Virus record (IMG/VR): IMGVR_UViG_3300015360_000141
Span: 1 to 29,890 of that record
Source: a virus
Direction: 5' to 3' (one strand)
Length of the DNA stretch: 29,890 bases
Shown: positions 15,501 through 24,800 of the stretch, one piece after another
How positions within the stretch are numbered: position 1 is the stretch's first letter
How the letters are laid out: the number at the start of each line of letters is the position of its first letter
Translations under genes and position numbers: made by a program
Notes under the pieces: model-generated
What the model was told of the DNA's origin: nothing
Database searches by the model: none
The model's input: only the letters and a program-made list of their open reading frames with translations

Positions 15501-15684
15501 TGATAAGATTACATCAACGCTGAAAACGACGTCAGCGAATGAAACGAAATTAAATAGAGTCAGTGAATTTATTGCTGCTGAAGTTCCTAATACATCAAAT
15601 GTGGGATCAAGTGTAGTAGAGCGTTATGGACGAACTGAAACGAGAGTTAGTCCTTTAGATTCTTTGATTAGAAGACGAACTTAA
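12559..15684 (+). CDS. Large baseplate hub-like structural protein, 1041 aa
   Basis: The N-terminal half has stretches found in large structural proteins of T4-like aquatic phages: NPLNSYRSYTYNFTLAAL (about 30-47), DYFVIARSGGKGTGG, GRFDFYLEDVVID, TNMSIATNIEFIVREQLSMAGFIEAL, LLKMEFIGYPDDD, and STRYFVMVFTEI. It precedes the gp5-like spike gene by a single base (TAATATG), and no separate gp27 is visible, so it is the best positional candidate for the hub protein that holds gp5. That is inference, since T4 gp27 is only 391 aa. The last 330 residues or so are low in charge and rich in Ser, Asn, Ile, Gly and Leu, with many short LxxLS-like turns, perhaps an extended or beta-rich region. GGAAG precedes the ATG. 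Confidence 0.7.
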   Translation: MQNDAVRKTNTTASQQITAKEEFVENSESNPLNSYRSYTYNFTLAALKNRGKIDPSEYVENRDYFVIARSGGKGTGGVQLDLLPDRVAATNAFTRAGQGLIVNYEKLTVTGKVREAIDSSLVNSFNAKSSGRFDFYLEDVVIDSIVSGSNKTNMSIATNIEFIVREQLSMAGFIEALHVTSIAAGYKSYLGSPFLLKMEFIGYPDDDLMGPAQIVENSTRYFVMVFTEINSEVTEKGTKYRCFATPLNEMVYGEPSVLKTDLNASGSTVKDILGSLIDNLNISIRKEAEKEKNPADRDKYDEYQIVFPSITPDGIDEATVNRIADATVADLLYSSSVYQFPELPDIITGTATQGMLDTASVKVSQLKAEIPFRQGSSIIDCVSSIIRDSEYTKGIFKNFKDSVDANGNVSYFMVHAESEIKGDYDRTRNRFYYRYKFIVVEYKMNYKRITPRPQETLDDTAIKKLIHRKYSFFYSGENTDIIRFRLIFNSLFFQSYPRYMGNFTYAPINTAGLLTDISDVILNRATQESSINGDAPLYPTVESSRASPGGLVSGVGMQGDPYSALARSLHQNILENIDQSQIEIDIIGDPYFLTSSAMGQQRLVSNPDFTTGLKEAPVYTQDVVILAQFKNPIDIDPETGMAIFDDQFALYSGLFRILEINSRFESGVFSQNLKLIRYPGQYADTRQLPQELKSPITSVANPSKESVPAAIPAPVGSRATQQGLAASIAAGLPVLGLPGDLSNLIPGSNIPISGPGSSVFTSGENITGAASSGIGSVINRVIGGNSQGLRNVDSLLRLSQSGLLPYSPTSNTFGADVFQVSNVLNSTGISNINIGSLAQNLSSQLGQTIDEQALSSIISLGNNSSGVVSGAASKISELTGNSNAISAQLGIEESVLSGLSPTLRTKLTEKISAAASKVPTNVDLTRASQQGLLLKNISISDLPNIPATQSKNISTAVSSVAARSANQLDVLSNSQKALVVYDKITSTLKTTSANETKLNRVSEFIAAEVPNTSNVGSSVVERYGRTETRVSPLDSLIRRRT

Positions 15685-15685
15685 T

Positions 15686-17908
15686 ATGCCTATTGAAAAC
15701 AGAGGAAGTCAATATAACAAAAAAAATATGCCTCGAGCTGGGGCATATATTGCTCGAATAACCAATTATCTTGATCCTACATATATGGGAAATTTAGAAG
15801 TATCGCTTGAAAGTGGTATTGGATCTGATCCAGAAACACGCGGCGAAACATTTCCAGTTATATATTGTAGCCCGTTCTATGGTGTTACCAATGTGCGACA
15901 CGAAGGAAATGATCCGTCAAATTTCAATGATGTTCAAAAAAGTTACGGATTCTGGATGGTTCCGCCTGACATAGGAACCCGCGTATTGGTTATGTTCGTT
16001 GACGGGCAACCACATGGTTACTGGGTTGGATGTATTTCTGACCAATTTCAGAATCACATGGTGCCGGGAATTGCGGCAAGCCAGGATGTGTATCTAACTC
16101 CGGAGCAGGAGATAAAATACGGAACAAATAATCTTCCAGTTGGGGAATTTCTTAAAAAGACCAAGAAAGAACGTGGATTTAATCCAAACAGGGAAAAGAA
16201 GCCAATTCATCCGTTTGCTGATAGATTGCTGACACAAGGGTTGTTGCTTGACAACGTCCGTGGTGTTACATCTAGTTCGGCAAGACGAGAAGTTCCTAGT
16301 TCGGTGTATGGATTTAGCACTCCGGGTCCGTTAGATCCCAACGGCAGAAAAGGGGAAATTGGGTATGATCGAAAATTATTGACTCCAGTCAGTCGTCTGG
16401 GTGGATCACAGTTAGTTATGGATGACGGTGATGCTGGCGGCGAAAACGAGTTAGTGAGGATACGAACGCGTACCGGTCACCAGATACTATTACACAACAC
16501 TAATGATTTGATTTACGTTGCTAATAGCAAAGGTACTGCTTGGATAGAATTAACATCTAATGGAAAGATCGATGTCTTTGCTCAAGACAGTGTTAGCATC
16601 CATAGCCAGCAAGACTTTAATTTTCGAGCAGATCGAGACATTAACATGGAAGCTGGACGAAATATAAACACACGAGCTGGTAAAAATTCTGAAACTAACA
16701 TTGCGGGATTTTATAATCTAATTATTGATGACTACGCTAAAATCGCAATTCGCAATAATAAAGATGAAACAATTGGGCAGTCATATAACCTTTCTGTCCT
16801 CAATTCTTACAGTCTGTATTCGCAAGTTAAGTTGGCTATGACATCGGACGGTAAGATTGATATTCTTGCTGAAGACGATATTCGACAGAGCACCGGAGGA
16901 GATCTACATTTTGGCGCAGCAGGCCGCAGCTATACATCGGCGTCACAGATACACCTTAATGGTCCAGCGGCTGATTCAGCATTGCAGGGAGAATTGGCGT
17001 CGCCACCACCAGAATTACCACTTTATTCGTTGCCAAATCGTGATGCATCAGCTGAATGGAGCAACGGAAAATTCTATCATACAGAAGACATTATTAGTAT
17101 CATGCAAAGAGTACCTACACACGAGCCCTGGGATCAACACGAATCGGTTAATCCTTTGCAATTTTCGCCGCAATCAACAGATGTCTCACTACAATCCAGG
17201 GCGTCTAGTGGGATTCCAGACACCGCACCGAGAGTTAAACCAGCAGCTAAACCGGCAGCAGCAGCAGGCAGTTGTGGGACAGAAGAATCAGCAGTAATTA
17301 ACAACCCCACGAGTCGAAAAGGAATCACATTATTGAGAGACGCAGCGGTTCGACTAGGATTAACGTCGACTGATTCAGTTAATAGCCTCTTGGCAATATG
17401 TGCAGTGGAATCAATATTTGGAAGAATAACGGTAGAAAGTACTAATTATTCGGCAGATGGATTATTGGTAACATTTCCGTCGGTGCTTAACGGGGATCGA
17501 GAACTGGCCGAGCAATATGCAAGTAAGCCAATTGAAATTGCTAATTTCGTCTATGGACCAGATTCTCCAATTGGTAAAATACTAGGAAATACGCAACCTG
17601 GAGATGGTGCTCAGTATGTTGGGCGTGGATATATTCAGATAACAGGACGATACAATTATTCTAAAATTGGAAAACTATTACGACAATATGGATTAGTGTC
17701 ATCAGATACTGCATTGTTAGACAATCCTCGTCTTCTAGAAGATCCAAAATTGGGCGCAGAATCTGCGGTCGCATTTTTACTTGATCGAGTAAAAGTTCCA
17801 CAAACAGATCCTGCGTATTTTGAAAAGGCATTATCTGCTGTTGGCGGCGCCGCCAAACTCAAAAAGAGAAAATACTACGCCTGCTTTACTGCTAGATCTA
17901 GTGGGTAA
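15686..17908 (+). CDS. 5: gp5-like central spike with C-terminal GH19-like lysozyme
   Basis: Three parts can be seen in 740 aa. Residues about 18-125 are an OB-fold-like domain (AYIARITNYLDPTYMGNLEV, FWMVPPDIGTRVLVMFVDG, GYWVGCI). Residues about 250-420 are a beta-helix of short repeats (IELTSNGKIDVFAQDSVSI, DFNFRADRDINMEAGRNIN), as in gp5 and VgrG spikes. After an Ala/Pro linker (about 514-528) comes a GH19/chitinase-like muramidase (about 530-735) with AICAVESIFG (Glu near 573), LLVTFPSVLNGDRELAEQYA, GDGAQYVGRGYIQITGRYNY and a closing helical part. The spike pierces the outer membrane and the enzyme cuts peptidoglycan. In T4 gp5 an unrelated GH24 lysozyme lies between the OB-fold and the helix, so both family and order differ here. 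Confidence 0.85.
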   Translation: MPIENRGSQYNKKNMPRAGAYIARITNYLDPTYMGNLEVSLESGIGSDPETRGETFPVIYCSPFYGVTNVRHEGNDPSNFNDVQKSYGFWMVPPDIGTRVLVMFVDGQPHGYWVGCISDQFQNHMVPGIAASQDVYLTPEQEIKYGTNNLPVGEFLKKTKKERGFNPNREKKPIHPFADRLLTQGLLLDNVRGVTSSSARREVPSSVYGFSTPGPLDPNGRKGEIGYDRKLLTPVSRLGGSQLVMDDGDAGGENELVRIRTRTGHQILLHNTNDLIYVANSKGTAWIELTSNGKIDVFAQDSVSIHSQQDFNFRADRDINMEAGRNINTRAGKNSETNIAGFYNLIIDDYAKIAIRNNKDETIGQSYNLSVLNSYSLYSQVKLAMTSDGKIDILAEDDIRQSTGGDLHFGAAGRSYTSASQIHLNGPAADSALQGELASPPPELPLYSLPNRDASAEWSNGKFYHTEDIISIMQRVPTHEPWDQHESVNPLQFSPQSTDVSLQSRASSGIPDTAPRVKPAAKPAAAAGSCGTEESAVINNPTSRKGITLLRDAAVRLGLTSTDSVNSLLAICAVESIFGRITVESTNYSADGLLVTFPSVLNGDRELAEQYASKPIEIANFVYGPDSPIGKILGNTQPGDGAQYVGRGYIQITGRYNYSKIGKLLRQYGLVSSDTALLDNPRLLEDPKLGAESAVAFLLDRVKVPQTDPAYFEKALSAVGGAAKLKKRKYYACFTARSSG

Positions 17909-17916
17909 ATAATAGT

Positions 17917-18357
17917 ATGGTATACAAGAATACTCAAATCACCCCGGCAAAAGTAAACCAGAACAGTATGGTGAAACGTAGCCAATTTTATAAAGGTTAC
18001 AGCACAGTAAACTCTGGCCCAGTAGGGTCTACTGAGCTATATGATTTTGATCTTATCAAGCAAGATTTGATTAATCAATTTAACACAAGACGCGGCGAGC
18101 GGGTCATGTTGCCCACTTATGGAACAATTATTTGGTCCTTAATTTTTGAACCATTTACAGTGGATATCAAACAGGCAATCGCAGATGACATTAATCGTAT
18201 CTGCACAAGCGACCCTAGAGTAGTTCCGATTCAGTATGACATCAACGAACAAGAATACGGCATGCTTATGGAAGTTACTTTATTATTGAAAGACACTGAT
18301 GTTAGCGACGTGATGCGACTAGCATTTGATAAGGAATTAGGATTAATTTCGCAATAA
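17917..18357 (+). CDS. 25: Baseplate wedge protein gp25
   Basis: At 146 aa it fits gp25 (T4: 132 aa). The diagnostic segment RRGERVMLPTYGTIIWSLIFEP (about 65-86) is present, then a helical IKQAIADDINRICTSDPRV and a C-terminal beta hairpin, as in the gp25/lysozyme-like fold shared with phage P2 gpW and type VI TssE. gp25 sits in the inner core of the wedge and helps start sheath assembly. It begins eight bases after gp5 ends. The next gene is gp6, its physical partner in the wedge. Confidence 0.92.
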   Translation: MVYKNTQITPAKVNQNSMVKRSQFYKGYSTVNSGPVGSTELYDFDLIKQDLINQFNTRRGERVMLPTYGTIIWSLIFEPFTVDIKQAIADDINRICTSDPRVVPIQYDINEQEYGMLMEVTLLLKDTDVSDVMRLAFDKELGLISQ

Positions 18358-18365
18358 TATACCAA

Positions 18366-18388
18366 CATTATTAATAAAATAAATAATG
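18366..18388 (+). promoter_or_regulatory. AT-rich hairpin containing a late-type octamer before gp6
   Basis: CATTATT (18366-18372) pairs with AATAATG (18382-18388) around a nine-base loop, with further ATAC/GTAT pairing outside. The loop and right arm contain AATAAATA (18378-18385), seven of eight positions of the T4 late octamer, 23 bases upstream of the gp6 ATG. This is the longest gap in the baseplate operon (51 bases). It may provide extra late transcription of gp6 and the giant gp7-like gene. Confidence 0.4.
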
Positions 18389-18408
18389 GTATAGAAGAGA
18401 TTTAACTC

Positions 18409-21400
18409 ATGATACCATCGACTACCAATCAATTACTGGTTTCTCAAGACTGGAAAAAAGTCTATCAGAGCTTTAAAAACGCCGAGTTTAAGAGCTATGA
18501 TTTTGAAACTTTACGTCGAACAATGATTACCTATCTGAGGGAAAATTTTCCAGAAGAGTTTAATGATTATATCGACAGCAGCGAGTACATTGCTCTAATT
18601 GATCTCATTGCGTATCTTGGGCAAAATCTCAGTTTTAGAATTGATCTTAATGCTCGAGATAATTTTTTAGAAACAGCCGAACGCCGCGACAGTATTTTGC
18701 GTCTGGCACAGTTAATCAGTTATAATGCCAAGAGAAATATACCTTCTTCTGGACTATTGAAAATTGTATCAGTCTCAACAACAGAAAGCGTGACAGATGC
18801 TGCCAGTACTAATTTAGCGAATAGTGTAGTACAATGGAATGACCCGTCTAACTCCGGCTGGTATCAGCAATTTATTGCGGTTATGAATGCGGCAATGGCG
18901 CGGCCTGCACAATTTGGTAGTCCTTTTTCCAGCGCAGTAGTTAATGGAATTGCCACGGATCAATATCGACTTAGCAGCAACAATGTTGATGTTCCAGTAT
19001 TTCCGTTTAACCGCAATATTGCGGGCATACAAATGCCATTTGAAGTGGTTTCTTGTGCATTTCGAAATCAAGATTTTATATTTGAAGAGCCGCCGCAACC
19101 ATCTAATCAATTGGGATTTGTATTTCAAAACGACAACAGAGGTAGTGGTAGCACTAATACTGGCTTCTTCCTACATTTCAAACAAGGTGCGCTTACTTCT
19201 TCGAGATTTACTATCAATGCTGCGGTGCCTAATGAATTAGTTGGGATCAATGCCAACAATATTAACGACACAGATGTTTGGTTGTGGCAATTTAACGAAG
19301 ACGGCACGGCGCCTCAAACGCTGTGGGACAAAGTTTCTTCAGTTACCGGAAATAATGTCATTTACAACAGTCTCAATGCAGACCAACGTAATATCTATGC
19401 CGTTCTTTCACGAGGATCCGACCAAATTGATCTCAGCTTTGCTGATGGCAGCTTTGGAAATTTGCCTAACGGACAATTTCAATTGTACTATCGTCAAAGT
19501 AACGGACTTACTTATACTATCAAGCCGGAGCAGATGAGTAACGTCAATCTTCGAATTCCATACATTAGTCAGTCGGGACAGACGCACACCCTCAGCATGA
19601 CGGTTAGTTTACAGTATACAGTGAACAACAGTTCGGTAGCAGAGTCAGATTCTGATATCAAGCTCAAAGCACCGCAAACTTACTACACACAGAATAGAAT
19701 GATCACCGGAGAGGATTATAATATCGCTCCATTAAATGTCAGTCCGGACATTATTAAGGTGAAAAGTATTAACCGAGTCAGTAGTGGCATCAGTAAGTAT
19801 TACGAACTATCTGATGTCAGCGGAGCATACAGCTCTACTGATATTTTTGCCACTGACGGGATGGTTTATAAAGATGTTGACGAAACAGAGTTTCAATTTT
19901 CTTTCGTAACAAGGAATGAAATCTTTTCCTTGGTTAAGGGAGAACTGGCGTCGATTGTTAAGTCTCCGGGCATTAAGTCATTCTACCTTGATAAGACTAA
20001 CTATCCGAGAATTAATACCAGCGGTCTTGGAATTACATGGAATCGGTCAAACGCAGCGACAAATCAGTCGAGAGGATACTTTCAATCTAACTTGGCACCA
20101 ATTATGGTTGGGTCATTTAGTAGTAATTCTTTCAAATATATCGAAGCTGGCACGCTTGTTAAATTCATCTCACCATTGGGATATTTTACACAATTTGGAC
20201 AGTTGACTGCTATTCCAGACGATACCACAGTACCATACATATGGGTTTCGGTATCTAATGTAGAAGGAGACGGCTCCGCTAGAGGCGTAGGTAATTTGCC
20301 TACTGGAAATGGCCCAATTACTATTACGAATAATATTCCAACTGGAGCAATTCCGGCAGAAATTGCTCCACTTTTTGACAGCGTCCTTACATATGGATTG
20401 GAGATTGAAGTTATCAACTTACTTCAAACTAAGAGAAACTTTGGTCTTGGATTTGCTGAAGGAACCCGCAGATGGTATATTATACTTGACACTAATTTGA
20501 ATTTAACCAATAATTTTAGCCTTACTGATCAACGAGATATCACCAATACCAGCAAAGACGCCAGTTGGCTAATTTCTTTCCAATGGACCGGAAAGGAATA
20601 TAAAATAAAATATCGAACGGTAAATTACGTTTTCGAAAGCCAACAACAGACGGCGTTCTATGTTGATAGTAACGTTAAGAATTTTGATTTTGTTACTAAT
20701 TCAGTAATCAAAGATAGAATTGATGTGTTGTCAATTAACAAGCAGCCTACTGCTATGACAGAACTTGGAGTAGACTATTCCTGGCAGATTGACAGCGCAA
20801 TTGTGGAGCCCGACGGATACATTCAGCCAAAGAAGGTGTTTGTCAGTTTCTATGACGAGTCAGATGATGGGCAGATTGACGATCCTGATATGTTTGATAA
20901 TATAGTGGCTCCAGACAGTATCAGTGCTCAAACTGGATTCAAGGATAAATTTATCTTCTTTGAAACCAGTTCCGATGGATTGCGATATTCAGTTTATACG
21001 CAACCAATCTATTCATATCCATCGGCAGCAGAGCTTCCTGTGGACGCCAGAGTTGATGGACAACTATATTATTTTTATGATATTAATGCAATTCAATCAT
21101 GGGATGCTACAACATTTTCCTTTGTGCTACAGCCGAGATACTATGCAGTTTCAGGGCGTCGCGGACTTAAGTTTCATTATCTGCATAATACCGACAGCGA
21201 CAGGCGACTAGATCCTAGTAAAATGAATATAATTGATATTTACTTATTGAGCCAAACATATGATCAGTTATATAGAAATTGGTTGTCAGGCGGCAATGGA
21301 AACGAGCCATTGCCGCCTACATCACAAGAATTAGACATTAATTATTCAATTGCTCTAGAACTAATTAAGAGTATAAGTGATTCAATTGTTTATCACCCTG

Positions 21401-21795
21401 CGAGATATAAGGTATTATTTGGAGCTAAGGCACCGATGGCATTGCAGGCCACATTCAAAGCCGTGCAGCTCGCCAACAGCACCTTGAGTCCTACTGGTTT
21501 GAGAACGCGGATTTTAACGGCGATTAATGATTTCTTCGCAATAGAAAACTGGGATTTTGGACAAACATTCAATTTTGGAGAATTGACCGCATACGTTATG
21601 AACGTAATGACCCCGGACATTACCAATTTTGTCATAGTACCTAAATCTCAAAACAGCTCTTTTGGGAGCCTGTTTCAAATAACATGCCAGAGCAACGAAA
21701 TATTCGTTAATGGGGCTACCGTAAGTGACATCCAAATAATTAATAGTTTGACGGCAACCGAATTAAATGCTAATGTGATCACTACAAATGGTTAA
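18409..21795 (+). CDS. 6: Baseplate wedge protein gp6-like, enlarged
   Basis: The N-terminus has the conserved gp6 pattern: SYDFETLRRTMITYLRENFPEEFNDYIDSSEYIALIDLIAYLGQNLSFRIDLNARDNFLETAERRDSILRLAQLI (about 29-103), read here in pieces as SYDFETLRRTMI, EYIALIDLIAYLGQ, FLETAERRDSIL. It is 1128 aa against about 660 in T4. The extra length lies in the middle, with beta-rich segments. The C-terminal part (ALELIKSISDSIVYHPARYK, LRTRILTAINDFFAIENWDFGQ) resembles the gp6 dimerisation end. gp6 forms the ring that clamps wedges together and ties them to gp25. The ATG follows GAAGAG and the upstream hairpin. Confidence 0.9.
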   Translation: MIPSTTNQLLVSQDWKKVYQSFKNAEFKSYDFETLRRTMITYLRENFPEEFNDYIDSSEYIALIDLIAYLGQNLSFRIDLNARDNFLETAERRDSILRLAQLISYNAKRNIPSSGLLKIVSVSTTESVTDAASTNLANSVVQWNDPSNSGWYQQFIAVMNAAMARPAQFGSPFSSAVVNGIATDQYRLSSNNVDVPVFPFNRNIAGIQMPFEVVSCAFRNQDFIFEEPPQPSNQLGFVFQNDNRGSGSTNTGFFLHFKQGALTSSRFTINAAVPNELVGINANNINDTDVWLWQFNEDGTAPQTLWDKVSSVTGNNVIYNSLNADQRNIYAVLSRGSDQIDLSFADGSFGNLPNGQFQLYYRQSNGLTYTIKPEQMSNVNLRIPYISQSGQTHTLSMTVSLQYTVNNSSVAESDSDIKLKAPQTYYTQNRMITGEDYNIAPLNVSPDIIKVKSINRVSSGISKYYELSDVSGAYSSTDIFATDGMVYKDVDETEFQFSFVTRNEIFSLVKGELASIVKSPGIKSFYLDKTNYPRINTSGLGITWNRSNAATNQSRGYFQSNLAPIMVGSFSSNSFKYIEAGTLVKFISPLGYFTQFGQLTAIPDDTTVPYIWVSVSNVEGDGSARGVGNLPTGNGPITITNNIPTGAIPAEIAPLFDSVLTYGLEIEVINLLQTKRNFGLGFAEGTRRWYIILDTNLNLTNNFSLTDQRDITNTSKDASWLISFQWTGKEYKIKYRTVNYVFESQQQTAFYVDSNVKNFDFVTNSVIKDRIDVLSINKQPTAMTELGVDYSWQIDSAIVEPDGYIQPKKVFVSFYDESDDGQIDDPDMFDNIVAPDSISAQTGFKDKFIFFETSSDGLRYSVYTQPIYSYPSAAELPVDARVDGQLYYFYDINAIQSWDATTFSFVLQPRYYAVSGRRGLKFHYLHNTDSDRRLDPSKMNIIDIYLLSQTYDQLYRNWLSGGNGNEPLPPTSQELDINYSIALELIKSISDSIVYHPARYKVLFGAKAPMALQATFKAVQLANSTLSPTGLRTRILTAINDFFAIENWDFGQTFNFGELTAYVMNVMTPDITNFVIVPKSQNSSFGSLFQITCQSNEIFVNGATVSDIQIINSLTATELNANVITTNG

Positions 21796-21807
21796 GGAAT
21801 ACCATAA

Positions 21808-24800
21808 ATGAACAATAATAATAGACGAAAAAAAGCAGTAGAGTTACTGCCGTCTTATTTCCAAACTGACAAAAACAAAAAGTTTCTGTCAGCGACTATT
21901 GACACTTTGTATCAAACTCCGATTCTTAAAAGAATTGACGGGTTTGTTGGTTCAAAAATTACCCCAACATACAATTCTCAACGAGACGTGTATATTTCTG
22001 ATGCGTCAATTACGCCAACACAATTGAGAAACAAGTATGCCTACCAACCGGCGTTGATAATAACCAATGACGAAGATCGTGTGAAATCTGCATTTGGTTT
22101 TGATGACCTAGTAGGGCAGTTGTTGAATTACGGAGCAGAAACTGGAAACTTTAATAAGGTATTCCCGCAGGAATTCTCAGCATACGACCCACACATTGGT
22201 TGGGATAAATTTACCAATTTTAGAGAATATTATTGGCTACCGACAGGTCCACAGTCGGTTACTGTATCTGGTATACAACAGGCAACGGTATCTACTTATT
22301 CAGTAACAGACTCGCCCGACGACGGATTCTTTGTGTTCACACCGGATGGTGTGACCAATAATCCCTTGTTAACTTTTTATAAAGGGGTTACTTATGTTCT
22401 CAACGTAAACTCTGCCTATGGGTTCTATATCAAAAATGTTAATCAAAACGGAATTGACGATGCATTAACAGAGAGTGATGGAGTTCTTAATAATGGAACC
22501 CAAAACGGACAGATTATTTTCACCGTTCCGGACAACGCTCCTGGATCGCTATATTATGGAACAGACAATTCATTAGTAGCAATTGGAACAATTCTGATTA
22601 GAAATATTGAGGAGAATTCCTTCCTTAACATTGAAGACGACATTTTAGGAAAATCTCAATATCGAACTGGAGCAACAACTAACAGTCCTGATGGTATTGA
22701 ATTTATCAATGGATTAAAAGTTCGGTTCATTGGAAACGTTCAGCCTTCTTCATACCTTAATAAAGAATTTATTATTGAAGGAGTTGGCGAATCGATACAA
22801 TTGATAGACTTTTCTACCCTGCACACTCCTGAGGGATTTGCGTCTCTATATGATGATGACTTTGATGTCACTGCGTTTGATGATTTTCCGTTTGACGGAT
22901 TCGAAACGTTGCCGTTGGTTCCGGAATATGTTACTATTAACCGGGCAGGTGCTGACTTAAATTCATGGACACGATATAATCGTTGGTTCCATAAAGATGT
23001 AATCGACGTGTCGTCGAGAGAAAACGCCAACGACACGGTCTATTCACTAGACCTCAGAGCACAGAGACCAATTGTTGAATTTGTTGCTAACCTGCAATTG
23101 TATAATTTTGGTAGTAAGTCTATACCAGCAGTTGATCTATTTGATACAGAAATTACTGATGCATTTTCTCTTGTTGAAGGGTCTACCGGCTATGTAATTG
23201 ATGGAGTTCAGCTCAAAGCAGGACACCGTGTGATCTTTAATGTTGATTCGGATCCTATGATTCGAGGCAAGGTGTTTGAAGTATCACTTAGTCAGATAAA
23301 TGGCGTTACCAAAATAAATTTAGTAGAGACAATTTCTCCATTGTTTGGAAGTACGGTTGTTACAACACAAGGTAACGCTAACCAATCAACGGAATGGTGG
23401 TTCAATGGAGTGGAATGGGTAGCAGCACAGGCACGAGTTGCTCTTAACCAAGCACCATTGTTTGATCTGTATGATAAAGACGGCCGCAGCTACAGTGATA
23501 GAAACTTCTACGATTCAATTTTTTCCGGAAATAAAATATTTGGATATGCTCAAGGATCTGGTCCTAATGATCCGGTGTTGGGATTTCCGTTAAAATATAG
23601 AAGTGTTGGATTAACCGGGACTTATTTGTTCGAAAACTTCTTCACCACGAATACACTGTCGATATTGTCGCCTAACAAAGTGATTGAAGTACCAACTGCA
23701 ACTACGTTTCTCAAGGTCAACTGCCTTCCAGAGACGAGATATGTCAACGTATGGACTAGAGCAGAACCTTACCAATTAGCGGTACAGCAATTTCAATCGA
23801 TTACCAGTAATGATCCTGTTAGAATCAACGTATTTGATAATCCAGGATTTTTAAGTGATTTAGAAGTGAAAGTATTTGCCGACTCAAAGAGATTAGTGTC
23901 GGGTGTTGACTATGTGTTGACTACCGCTGCTTCGGTAGCTAGTGTTGAATTTGTAAACGAATCTATCAAGTATCCAGTGAATTTGCTGATCAATTGCTAT
24001 TCGTCGGCAATTCCTAATGATACGGGCACGTATGAAATACCGTTGAGCATGGTCAACAACCCGTTAAACGGACCGATCAGTGAGTTTACATTGAGTGAGC
24101 TATCAGACCATGTGCAAACAATGGTCAATCGTTCCCCTGATTTCATCGGCTCCTTTCCAGGAATTAGCAATCTCAAAAGCATTCCAAACATCACAAAGTA
24201 CGGATCGAGATTGATCGTAAATCACAATCCGTTGGCGTTTTCGCAGATGTTCATTACCAATATAGAACACAGTATATTGAACGCATCAAGACAGGTTGCC
24301 GATGATTACTATCAATTCAAACTAGGTCTTCTGCGAGAGATGATCAACATTGATACAAATTTCACTGTTGAAAAAATGCTCGACCAGGTGCTGTCGGAAC
24401 TGGTTAAAAACAAGAATAGTAGCTTTCCGTATGCTGAAAGTGATATGATTGCATATGGTAGTAATACCGTAGACAGGACGTATACTGTTACTGACTCTAG
24501 AAATATATTATATCCGATCACAGATAACTTTGATCTCACTCAGTTGTCGTTTAGAGCAGTGTTGGTTTACCGTAACGACGATCTGTTGTTAGGGGGTCGA
24601 GACTATGTGTTTGACACTAATTTACCAAATGTAGAAATATTAGCTCCGTTATCCAAGAACGATGTTGTGGTTATTAAAGATTATCGCTCGACAGTTGGTT
24701 CTTATGTTCCACCTACGCCAACAAAATTGGGATTGTTCCCTAAGTATGAGCCTGTAATTTATAAAGATGCCTCATATGCAAATGATCCTATTATGGTTAT

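Noticed and set aside
16857-17297. 146-codon plus-strand frame
   Set aside because: It lies within the gp5-like gene in another frame, and its His/Gln/Arg-rich composition is typical of an out-of-frame reading.
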